The position numbers were made by a program, and so were the translations under genes. 12,983 bases of DNA from JASGDB01 sp049841315 (GTDB taxonomy: Bacteria > Bacteroidota > Bacteroidia > Flavobacteriales > Weeksellaceae): positions 1-12,983 of the forward strand of contig JASGDB010000164.1 in NCBI GenBank assembly GCA_049841315.1, read 5' to 3'. The notes below the pieces were generated by a model, which did not search any database, was not told where the DNA came from, and was given only the letters and a program-made list of their open reading frames with translations. Positions 6,621 through 11,725 of the stretch are shown piece after piece (within the stretch, counting starts at the first letter, position 1; each line of letters begins with the position of its first letter).

Positions 6621-6662
6621 CAAAGATAGAAATTTTTCCAAAGCAAAAGTGAATTTTTTCCA
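6621..6662 (-). promoter_or_regulatory. Promoter and possible operator of the Xre/RES operon
   Basis: On the minus strand TATCTTTG (6628-6621) matches the TAnnTTTG -7 box, about 20 bases upstream of the antitoxin ATG at 6602. A near-direct repeat, AATTTTTCCA at 6631-6640 and AATTTTTTCCA at 6652-6662, lies upstream of the box with a 21-bp shift, about two helical turns. This places two equal faces where a Xre antitoxin could bind. The -7 box is a good match; the operator role is inferred. Confidence 0.55.
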
Positions 6663-6691
6663 TTTTTAACATTTTATGAAAATAAAAAATC

Positions 6692-7945
6692 TTACAATAG
6701 CCTATTCAAAGCATTCTCCAGCTTCGGCAGACATTCCCTGATTTCCTCCACCGACAATCCTCCAACCGAAGCACGAAACCAAGGCGAAGACTTCTCATCT
6801 CCGAAGGCAGAAAACGGAACCAGCGCAATTCCTCCCTCATTGATAAGATAAAAAACCAAATCCGATGAATTTTCGATTTTGGTGCCGTCCGGTTTTGTTT
6901 TCCCGATGTAATCCAGTTGTATGGTGAGATACAAAGCTCCCATAGGCTCGATGCTATCCACTTTCATTCCTTTGGATTTCAGCTCCTGAATGCCGTTGTG
7001 AAGCACTTTCAGGCTTTCTTCCAGGCGATTTTTGAACTCATCGACAAAAGAGTCCACATTGTTTTTATTTTCATAAAATTTTGCCACGGCTTCCTGCTCC
7101 GGCTTCGGCGCCCATGCTCCAACGTGGGTAAGAAGTGCTTTCATTTTGTCAATAATATGCGCAGGACCAAATCCCCAACCGACACGAACACCCGTTGCCG
7201 CCAGGCATTTGGAAATTCCGTCGATGTAAATCGTGTACTGTTTCATTTCAGGATACAGAGAAACAGGGTCTGCATGCTGTGCCCCGAAAGTAAGATTACT
7301 GTAAATCTGGTCGTACATCAGGTACAAAGCCTTTTCATTCTCCCCTCTTTTGGCATTTTCTTCCAAAATCATTTCGCAGATATCGGAAAGCTGTTGTTGG
7401 GTAAACATCGTTCCCGTCGGGTTCAGCGGTGAGCAGAGTGCTATCAGAACAGCATCTTTGATGTGTGGTTTTATATCTTCAGCGGTCGGGAGAAAATTAT
7501 TTTCTGCGGATGCTTTCAGTTCCACGGCATCAGCGGAAGTCATATATGCGTAATGATTGTTATTCCATGACGGAATCGGGTAAATCACTTTGTCGCCTTC
7601 ATCCACAATCGTTTTGTAAACGGCATAAATCAATGGTCTCGAGCCGGCAGTAATCAGAATATCATTCGGAGCATAATCCAGATTCCAGCGGGATTTCAAA
7701 TCTTCGGAAACTGCTTTTCTCAGAGAAAGCAATCCGTTGGCAGGCGGATAATTGGTGAGATTGTTTTGGTATGCTTTGGTGATTTCTTCTTTCAGAAGTG
7801 CAGGAATCGGATATATATCGGAATTCAGGTCTCCAATCGTAAGATTCGCTATTTGTTCGCCTTTGGCTTTCAGGTCATTGACTTCGTTTCCTATTTTTAC
7901 AATTTCTGAGCCTACAAGGTTGGAGGCGAGTTTTGATACTTTCAT
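6692..7945 (-). CDS. Pyridoxal-phosphate-dependent class I/II aminotransferase
   Basis: The 417-residue protein is a fold-type I aminotransferase of the aspartate/tyrosine aminotransferase group. Lys246 in DGISKCLAATGVRVGWGFGP (242-261) is the PLP Schiff-base lysine and Arg254 binds the phosphate. NPTG (175-178), D212 and Y215 in YDQIY hold the cofactor ring. Arg391 in WFRASVGG binds the substrate carboxylate. N-terminal TIGDLNSDIYPIP and LTNYPPANGLLSLRKAV are also typical. Amino-acid specificity cannot be read from the sequence. The gene appears monocistronic: its own promoter lies at 7993-8000 and the Xre/RES promoter lies downstream. Neighbours are not pathway partners in an obvious way. 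Confidence 0.93.
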   Translation of the reverse strand: MKVSKLASNLVGSEIVKIGNEVNDLKAKGEQIANLTIGDLNSDIYPIPALLKEEITKAYQNNLTNYPPANGLLSLRKAVSEDLKSRWNLDYAPNDILITAGSRPLIYAVYKTIVDEGDKVIYPIPSWNNNHYAYMTSADAVELKASAENNFLPTAEDIKPHIKDAVLIALCSPLNPTGTMFTQQQLSDICEMILEENAKRGENEKALYLMYDQIYSNLTFGAQHADPVSLYPEMKQYTIYIDGISKCLAATGVRVGWGFGPAHIIDKMKALLTHVGAWAPKPEQEAVAKFYENKNNVDSFVDEFKNRLEESLKVLHNGIQELKSKGMKVDSIEPMGALYLTIQLDYIGKTKPDGTKIENSSDLVFYLINEGGIALVPFSAFGDEKSSPWFRASVGGLSVEEIRECLPKLENALNRLL

Positions 7946-7992
7946 TCTAAATAATTATGATAATTAAAAAAACGGTGAAAATCCTATCTTTA

Positions 7993-8000
7993 CAAAAATA
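7993..8000 (-). promoter_or_regulatory. -7 box for the aminotransferase gene
   Basis: On the minus strand TATTTTTG matches TAnnTTTG and predicts a leader of about 40 nt before the ATG at 7945. It sits right after the U-tract of the ndk terminator. The -33 region is weak. Confidence 0.5.
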
Positions 8001-8010
8001 GACAAAAAAA

Positions 8011-8042
8011 ATCAAAAAAAACACCCGAATATTTCTTTCGGG
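8011..8042 (-). terminator. Intrinsic terminator of ndk
   Basis: On the minus strand CCCGAA (8042-8037), a 7-nt loop and TTCGGG (8029-8024) form a 6-bp stem. It is followed after GTG by a run of eight U and then a second U-run. It begins 27 bp after the ndk stop codon. Confidence 0.8.
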
Positions 8043-8068
8043 CATTCTCTATTTTTATTAAAACAAGA

Positions 8069-8488
8069 TTAGAAAATCTCTCTCCCTGAAAAATGAAATT
8101 GCGCTTCAATCAAAGCATTTTCATCAGAATCCGAACCGTGAACCGCGTTTTCTCCTACGCTTCTTGCAAACATTTTTCTGATAGTTCCTTCCGCAGCGTT
8201 TTCAGGATTGGTAGCTCCAATCAGCGTTCTGAAATCTTCCACTGCATTTTCTTTTTCAAGAACGGCAGCAACGATAGGCCCTCTGCTCATGAATTCCACC
8301 AGCTCTCCGTAGAACGGTCTTTCGCTGTGTACTTCATAGAATTTTTTTGCATCAGCAACGGTTAATTGTGTAAGTTTCAATGCTTTAATTTTAAAACCTG
8401 CTTCAGCGATTTTTCCTAAAATTGCTCCGATGTGTCCGTCTTCAACAGCATCGGGTTTAATCATCGTAAAAGTGATGTTACCTGACAT
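8069..8488 (-). CDS. ndk: Nucleoside-diphosphate kinase
   Basis: Ndk moves the gamma phosphate between nucleoside di- and triphosphates and keeps NTP and dNTP pools balanced. The 139-residue protein has Lys11 in TMIKPDAV (8-15), the Kpn-loop region ERPFYGELVEFMSRGPIVA (56-74), TNPENAAEGTIRKMFA (93-108) and the phospho-histidine His117 in NAVHGSDS (115-122), followed by the SDENALIEAQFHF tail typical of Bacteroidetes forms. Start ATG at 8488 follows a promoter at 8510-8517 with a leader of about 15-20 nt. The gene has its own terminator and so is a single-gene unit. Confidence 0.97.
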   Translation of the reverse strand: MSGNITFTMIKPDAVEDGHIGAILGKIAEAGFKIKALKLTQLTVADAKKFYEVHSERPFYGELVEFMSRGPIVAAVLEKENAVEDFRTLIGATNPENAAEGTIRKMFARSVGENAVHGSDSDENALIEAQFHFSGREIF

Positions 8489-8506
8489 ATATTTTGTTTT
8501 TTAATT

Positions 8507-8539
8507 GTGCAAAAGTAGTAATTTTTTGTATATTTGCAC
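8507..8539. promoter_or_regulatory. Interlocked divergent promoters for ndk and a rightward unit
   Basis: TACTTTTG on the minus strand (8517-8510) is the ndk -7 box. TATATTTG on the plus strand (8529-8536) is a second -7 box firing to the right, with TTG at 8505-8507 as its -33 (21-bp spacer). The two boxes sit within a 7-bp inverted repeat, GTGCAAA (8507-8513) and TTTGCAC (8533-8539), with a 19-bp spacer. The two promoters overlap, so polymerase should not be able to occupy both at once. Confidence 0.6.
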
Positions 8540-8551
8540 AGAAGATTCTAT

Positions 8552-8641
8552 TTGAGAGTTGATTTACGGATAATTTTTGGCACATTTGTTGCTACAATTA
8601 TTTTGATTCTCATGTTTAATTTGAGTTTTCATGGTTATTAG
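8552..8641 (+). CDS. Possible 29-residue single-span membrane peptide
   Basis: I do not recognise this peptide. From a TTG at 8552, about 10 nt after the start predicted from the 8529-8536 promoter, the frame reads RVDLR and then an unbroken hydrophobic stretch of 20 residues (7-26, IIFGTFVATIILILMFNLSF), ending HGY-TAG at 8639-8641. Basic residues before the span would place the N-terminus in the cytoplasm. A strong terminator starts 6 bp after the stop. An ATG at 8612 in the same frame would give only nine residues. AT-rich DNA often yields hydrophobic frames by chance and the start is not ATG, so the transcript may instead be a non-coding RNA. The bracketing signals, not the frame, are the main support. 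Confidence 0.35.
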   Translation: MRVDLRIIFGTFVATIILILMFNLSFHGY

Positions 8642-8646
8642 TTTTT

Positions 8647-8670
8647 ACCCGACTTCGGTCGGGTTTTTTT
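8647..8670 (+). terminator. Strong rightward intrinsic terminator with UUCG tetraloop
   Basis: ACCCGAC (8647-8653) and GTCGGGT (8658-8664) pair perfectly around TTCG, a C(UUCG)G tetraloop, and run into seven T (8664-8670). The T-run is only on the rightward side; leftward, toward the end of rsgA transcripts, the hairpin is followed by AAAAACTAAT. It therefore ends a plus-strand transcript, although no plus-strand gene is otherwise known here. Confidence 0.85.
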
Positions 8671-9598
8671 ATTTTACAGAAGTGTTTTCTTCTGCTTCTT
8701 CCATGAGCTTGAGATACGTAATATAACGGCTTTCCTCGATTTCACCCTGTTCTACAGCATTGATTACGGCACATTTCGGTTCGTTTATATGAAGACAATT
8801 ATGGAACTTACAGTTTCTTCCCGTCGAAAAAATTTCAGGGAAATAATGCTGTATTTCTTCTTTTTCCACATCAATCATCGCAAATTCCCGAACTCCGGGC
8901 GTATCAATCACGCTTCCTCCGAAGTTCCAGAAATGCATCTGCGCAAAGGTTGTAGTATGTTTTCCTTTCAAATGGGTTTCGGAAATTTCAGTTGTTTTAA
9001 GATTCAGTTCCGGCTGTAAAGCATTCACCAAAGTTGATTTTCCGCATCCCGAATGACCGAAAAAAACAGAGGTTTTATCTTTTATAATTTCCTGTAAAGC
9101 ATTGAGATTCAATTTGGAATAAGAGGAAATTTCAAGTGTTCCGTAGCCGATATTTTGGTATAAGGCTTCAATTTCATTTACGATACCAATTTCAGCTTCT
9201 TCCAGAACATCCATTTTATTGAAAAGAATCAGCGGTGTAATGCTGTACGCTTCGCAACAGGCAAGAAATCTGTCGAGAAAACCTAATGAAGTTTCGGGAA
9301 ATTTCAACGTGAAAATAAAGCAGGAAACATCAATATTGGAAGCGATAATATGAGATTCTTTGGAAAGATTCACCGACTTCCTGATGAGATAATTTTTGCG
9401 CGGTTCGATTTTGGTAATCCACGCAATATCGTCCTGCTCCAGCTGAAATTCAACAAAATCCCCAACCGCAAGCGGATTCGTAAGACGATTTTTGAGAAGT
9501 TTGAACTTTCCCCTGATTCTCGCTTCATACATCATCCGAGTATCAGATTCCATGACCTGATACCAGCTTCCCGTAGATTTCGTAACTAATCCTCTCAT
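8669..9598 (-). CDS. rsgA: Ribosome small-subunit-dependent GTPase A
   Basis: RsgA is a late 30S assembly factor that checks the decoding centre and leaves on GTP hydrolysis. The 309-residue product has an N-terminal OB fold (about 1-65) and a circularly permuted GTPase whose motifs appear in the order G4 (NKMD, 127-130), G1 (GHSGCGKST, 181-189) and G3 (DTPG, 232-235). The C-terminal zinc site follows as C263-x4-C268-x-H270-x5-C276. All are intact and the length is usual. It lies 70 bp downstream of the DAHP synthase-chorismate mutase gene on the same strand and is probably transcribed with it, at least in part. The ATG at 9598 gives the expected MRGLVTKSTGSWY start. Confidence 0.96.
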   Translation of the reverse strand: MRGLVTKSTGSWYQVMESDTRMMYEARIRGKFKLLKNRLTNPLAVGDFVEFQLEQDDIAWITKIEPRKNYLIRKSVNLSKESHIIASNIDVSCFIFTLKFPETSLGFLDRFLACCEAYSITPLILFNKMDVLEEAEIGIVNEIEALYQNIGYGTLEISSYSKLNLNALQEIIKDKTSVFFGHSGCGKSTLVNALQPELNLKTTEISETHLKGKHTTTFAQMHFWNFGGSVIDTPGVREFAMIDVEKEEIQHYFPEIFSTGRNCKFHNCLHINEPKCAVINAVEQGEIEESRYITYLKLMEEAEENTSVK

Positions 9599-9606
9599 AA
9601 AAGATT

Positions 9607-9662
9607 GAGGTTGAGATTAAGGTTGAGCGAAGATACTACTTTTTCCTCTGCCCTAACCTCAG
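9607..9662 (-). repeat. Small direct and inverted repeats between the DAHP synthase gene and rsgA
   Basis: AGGTTGAG occurs twice with a 12-bp shift (9609-9616 and 9621-9628). AACCTCA (9656-9662) is complementary to TGAGGTT (9607-9613). In the leftward mRNA this can form a hairpin whose 3' arm ends about ten bases before the rsgA start, with a second, weaker register. A weak -7-like TATCTTCG (9636-9629) lies in the loop. It may be a terminator relic, a translational brake or a dispersed repeat; the sequence does not decide. Confidence 0.35.
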
Positions 9663-9668
9663 CCTGAT

Positions 9669-10748
9669 TTATTTTTCAATCATAATATTATTCTGAACCT
9701 CAATGGATTCCTCATGAATGGCTTTGAACACTTTTTCGATGAATTCCTGTGACATTCCTGTTTCAAAAGCCTTTTGGGAAGCATATTCCGTAATTTCTTT
9801 CCAGCGGTCAGGCTGAAAAATCGCAATATTATTCTGCTTTTTGATTGTTCCGATTTTCTCTGCAATTTTCATACGCTGTGAGAAAAGCTCAATCAGCTGA
9901 AAATCAATATCTGAAATCAAAGTTCGGTGTTTTCCCAATTCGTTTTCATATCCTGAAATGTCGGTATTTCTGATTTTCAGATTGGCAAGAAGCCCGGCAA
10001 GAACTTCCGGCGTAATCTGCTGTGAAGCATCGCTCCACGCTTCATCAGGATTGGAATGGGTTTCGATAATCATTCCCTGATAACCGACATTCAGCGCTTC
10101 CTGAGCAATGGCTGAAAGTCCGGCTCTGTTTCCGCAGATATGCGATGGGTCAACAATCATCGGGATATTCGGGAACTGATTTTTGAAATCGAGGGCAATC
10201 TGCCAGTTCGGCGTATTTCTGTATTTCGTTTTCTGATAAGACGAAAATCCTCGGTGGATGGCTCCGATGTTTTCGATTCCCTGCCCTAAAAGTCGTTCCA
10301 TTGCACCAATCCATAACGCTAAATCAGGATTTACTGGGTTTTTTACCAGAACAGGTTTGTTCGTTCCTCTCAAAGCAACGGCAATTTCCTGAACGGTAAA
10401 AGGATTCACGGTGGAACGTGCACCAATCCAGAGAATGTCAACATCTGCTTCCAAAGCCGCGAAAACATGGTGCGCATTGGCAACTTCCGTCGCAGTTTTG
10501 AAGCCGTATTCTTCTTTTACTTTTTTCAGCCAGTTCAGCCCGATTACGCCTACTCCCTCGAAACCGTTGGGTTTGGTTCGAGGTTTCCAGATTCCGGCAC
10601 GGAAAACGGGAACGCCTGCTCCTGATTCTTTTATTCTTTTTGCGGTTTCCAGCATCTGCGCTTCACTTTCGGCACTGCAAGGCCCTGCGATGACAAGAGG
10701 TGCGGAATACTCTTTAATCCAATCGTTTTTTAATTCGGTCAAGTTCAT
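9669..10748 (-). CDS. Bifunctional DAHP synthase / chorismate mutase (type II)
   Basis: The N-terminal domain (about 1-260) is a type I-beta DAHP synthase that joins PEP and erythrose 4-phosphate. It shows APLVIAGPCSAES (16-28, metal Cys24), FRAGIWKPRTKP (49-60), GARSTVNPFTVQ (109-120), LVKNPVNPD (134-142), AIHRGF (163-168), DPSHICGNR (200-208, metal His203), IETH (228-231, Glu229) and the Asp-rich NPDEAWSD (233-240). The C-terminal domain (about 263-359) is an AroQ chorismate mutase helix bundle, with HRTLISDIDFQLIELFSQRM (274-293). Fusion of the two is common in Bacteroidetes and allows prephenate or chorismate to inhibit the first step. The gene is preceded by a 344-bp leader with an aromatic-rich peptide and is followed by rsgA. 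Confidence 0.95.
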   Translation of the reverse strand: MNLTELKNDWIKEYSAPLVIAGPCSAESEAQMLETAKRIKESGAGVPVFRAGIWKPRTKPNGFEGVGVIGLNWLKKVKEEYGFKTATEVANAHHVFAALEADVDILWIGARSTVNPFTVQEIAVALRGTNKPVLVKNPVNPDLALWIGAMERLLGQGIENIGAIHRGFSSYQKTKYRNTPNWQIALDFKNQFPNIPMIVDPSHICGNRAGLSAIAQEALNVGYQGMIIETHSNPDEAWSDASQQITPEVLAGLLANLKIRNTDISGYENELGKHRTLISDIDFQLIELFSQRMKIAEKIGTIKKQNNIAIFQPDRWKEITEYASQKAFETGMSQEFIEKVFKAIHEESIEVQNNIMIEK

Positions 10749-10786
10749 TTATCTTTCTTTTATTTTTTTACACAATACGTTTCTGA

Positions 10787-10888
10787 TTATAAAACCGGTT
10801 TTTATAATTTCTTTCAAAAAACGTTTAAAATTCAACTTAATGATGAAAACACGGAAAGCGTTTTCCTGTATTTTTGAGAAAGAAATTC
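10787..10888 (-). promoter_or_regulatory. Alternative RNA structures after the aromatic leader (candidate attenuator)
   Basis: On the minus strand, segment A (AATTTCTTTC, 10888-10879, four bases past the leader stop) can pair perfectly with segment D (GAAAGAAATT, 10816-10807). Five further A-U pairs can form beyond a 2-nt bulge. Between them lies hairpin B, GAAAACGC-TTTCC-GTGTTTTC (10866-10846). Hairpin E, ATTATAAAA-ACCGG-TTTTATAAT (10809-10787), shares three bases with D, so A:D and E compete. A ribosome at the leader stop would cover A. E lacks a U-tract, so it is not a textbook terminator; control could be at transcription or translation. Confidence 0.5.
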
Positions 10889-10891
10889 AGC

Positions 10892-11038
10892 TAACAATAC
10901 CAATAAAATCGGTAAAATCGACTGAAATTTCCGTAATAATAACCCCAAAATCCAAAATTCCTTTCAGTATTAAAAGGAAATGCAGAACCATTGCGATTCT
11001 GAAGTGCGGACAAAAATGGAGCTAAAACTTTTTTCATT
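10892..11038 (-). CDS. Aromatic-rich leader peptide (48 aa) upstream of DAHP synthase-chorismate mutase
   Basis: ATG at 11038 to TAG at 10894-10892 gives 48 residues starting MKKVLAPFLSALQNRN. The second half reads NFGFWGYYYGNF, then SRFYRFYWYC before the stop. Sixteen residues are Phe, Tyr or Trp, 13 of them in the last 21. That is the composition of an attenuation leader sensing charged tRNA-Phe, tRNA-Tyr and tRNA-Trp, the three end products of the pathway that the next gene starts. A promoter lies 44 bp upstream, the frame ends 143 bp before the DAHP synthase start, and competing RNA stems begin just after the stop. The peptide itself probably has no function. It is far too short for usual gene finders. 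The composition is seen; the regulatory role is inferred. Confidence 0.82.
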
Positions 11039-11048
11039 TAATTTAAAG

Positions 11049-11067
11049 GGAATTTTTAATGTTCCCA
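11049..11067 (-). other. Small hairpin near the 5' end of the aromatic leader RNA
   Basis: GGGAA and TTCCC (11067-11063 with 11053-11049 on the minus strand) form a 5-bp stem with a 9-nt loop, followed by TTTAAATT. It lies between the predicted start of the leader transcript and the leader ATG. It could also help to end dnaX transcripts. It is short and its role is open. Confidence 0.35.
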
Positions 11068-11081
11068 GAAGATTTCTGTAC

Positions 11082-11089
11082 AAATATAT
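11082..11089 (-). promoter_or_regulatory. -7 box for the aromatic leader and DAHP synthase gene
   Basis: TATATTTG on the minus strand matches TAnnTTTG. It lies 3 bp after the end of the dnaX tau frame and predicts a start near 11076, about 38 nt before the leader ATG. An upstream TTTG lies only 15 bp away, shorter than usual. Confidence 0.55.
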
Positions 11090-11092
11090 AAA

Positions 11093-11725
11093 TTATGTGA
11101 AATCAAACTTCATTAAATCGTCTAAATCTTTCAAAAGCGGATTAATTTCCGCCATTTTTTCAAAAAGCGTGCGTTTGGTAACGATTTCTTTTTTCAGGGC
11201 GACATCCATTCTAAACTCAGTTACCAGCTGAAAATGATTGACTTTTCTTTTAAAATGATTGAAAAACTCTCCTTGAATTTTTTCAAATTCCGATTTTGCG
11301 GATTCGGACGGATAGTTGATGACAACCGTATTTTCATCCTTTTTGGACAAACGGAAACCGTTGATTGCGCTGTACAGCACAATATCTTTCTTTCTTATCT
11401 GCTCGAGGAAAAGATTCCATTCCGTCTGCAAATCCATTTCCGAAAAATGCTTGCTCGGCAAGTCTTTTGTGTTGACTTCCGTATGGATATCGCTTTCCTT
11501 TTCTTCGTTTTTCGTCAAAGCATCATGAATACTGAAACGGGAAGCCAACTTCTGCGTATTCAGAGGAACTGCGGATTTCTGAGCGGGAACGGGTTTTGGT
11601 TCTTCCTGAACTGAGGATGTATTCTGTTGCGAATCTGCCTGTTTTTCCGGCTGAACGCTCTCTGCTTTGGGCTGAATAAGTTTTTCTGAAAATTCCTTAA
11701 GCAAAGGAGCAAGAATCAGGAACTT
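11093..11725 (-). CDS. dnaX: DNA polymerase III tau-specific C-terminal part (reached by -1 frameshift)
   Basis: This frame continues dnaX in the -1 frame. From AAG at 11725-11723 it reads KFLILAPLLKEFSEKLIQPK and on to TAA at 11093, 210 residues. A Gln/Pro/Ser-rich linker (about the first 75 residues) leads to a folded-looking domain with LQTEWNLFLEQIRKKDIVLY, AINGFRLSKKD and the HFKRKVNHFQLVTEFR segment, as in the tail of flavobacterial gamma/tau proteins. The first ATG-like start in the frame is a TTG at 11704, with no promoter, so independent translation is unlikely. Fused to residues 1-359 of the upstream frame it gives tau of about 569 residues, a normal length. Confidence 0.75.
   Translation of the reverse strand, partial: KFLILAPLLKEFSEKLIQPKAESVQPEKQADSQQNTSSVQEEPKPVPAQKSAVPLNTQKLASRFSIHDALTKNEEKESDIHTEVNTKDLPSKHFSEMDLQTEWNLFLEQIRKKDIVLYSAINGFRLSKKDENTVVINYPSESAKSEFEKIQGEFFNHFKRKVNHFQLVTEFRMDVALKKEIVTKRTLFEKMAEINPLLKDLDDLMKFDFT

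Noticed and set aside
6917..7432. Plus-strand frame of 171 codons opposite the aminotransferase gene
   Set aside because: Antisense shadow without promoter, motif or plausible composition.
7985..7992. TATCTTTA as a rightward -7 box
   Set aside because: It lacks the final G of TAnnTTTG, has no -33 partner and no rightward gene follows.
10787..10809. Palindrome E as a classical intrinsic terminator
   Set aside because: The stem is almost all A-U and no U-run follows, so it is recorded only as part of a candidate switch.
10411..11025. Plus-strand frame of 204 codons across the DAHP synthase start and the leader
   Set aside because: It is antisense to a certain gene, has no recognisable domain and runs straight through the attenuator-like region.
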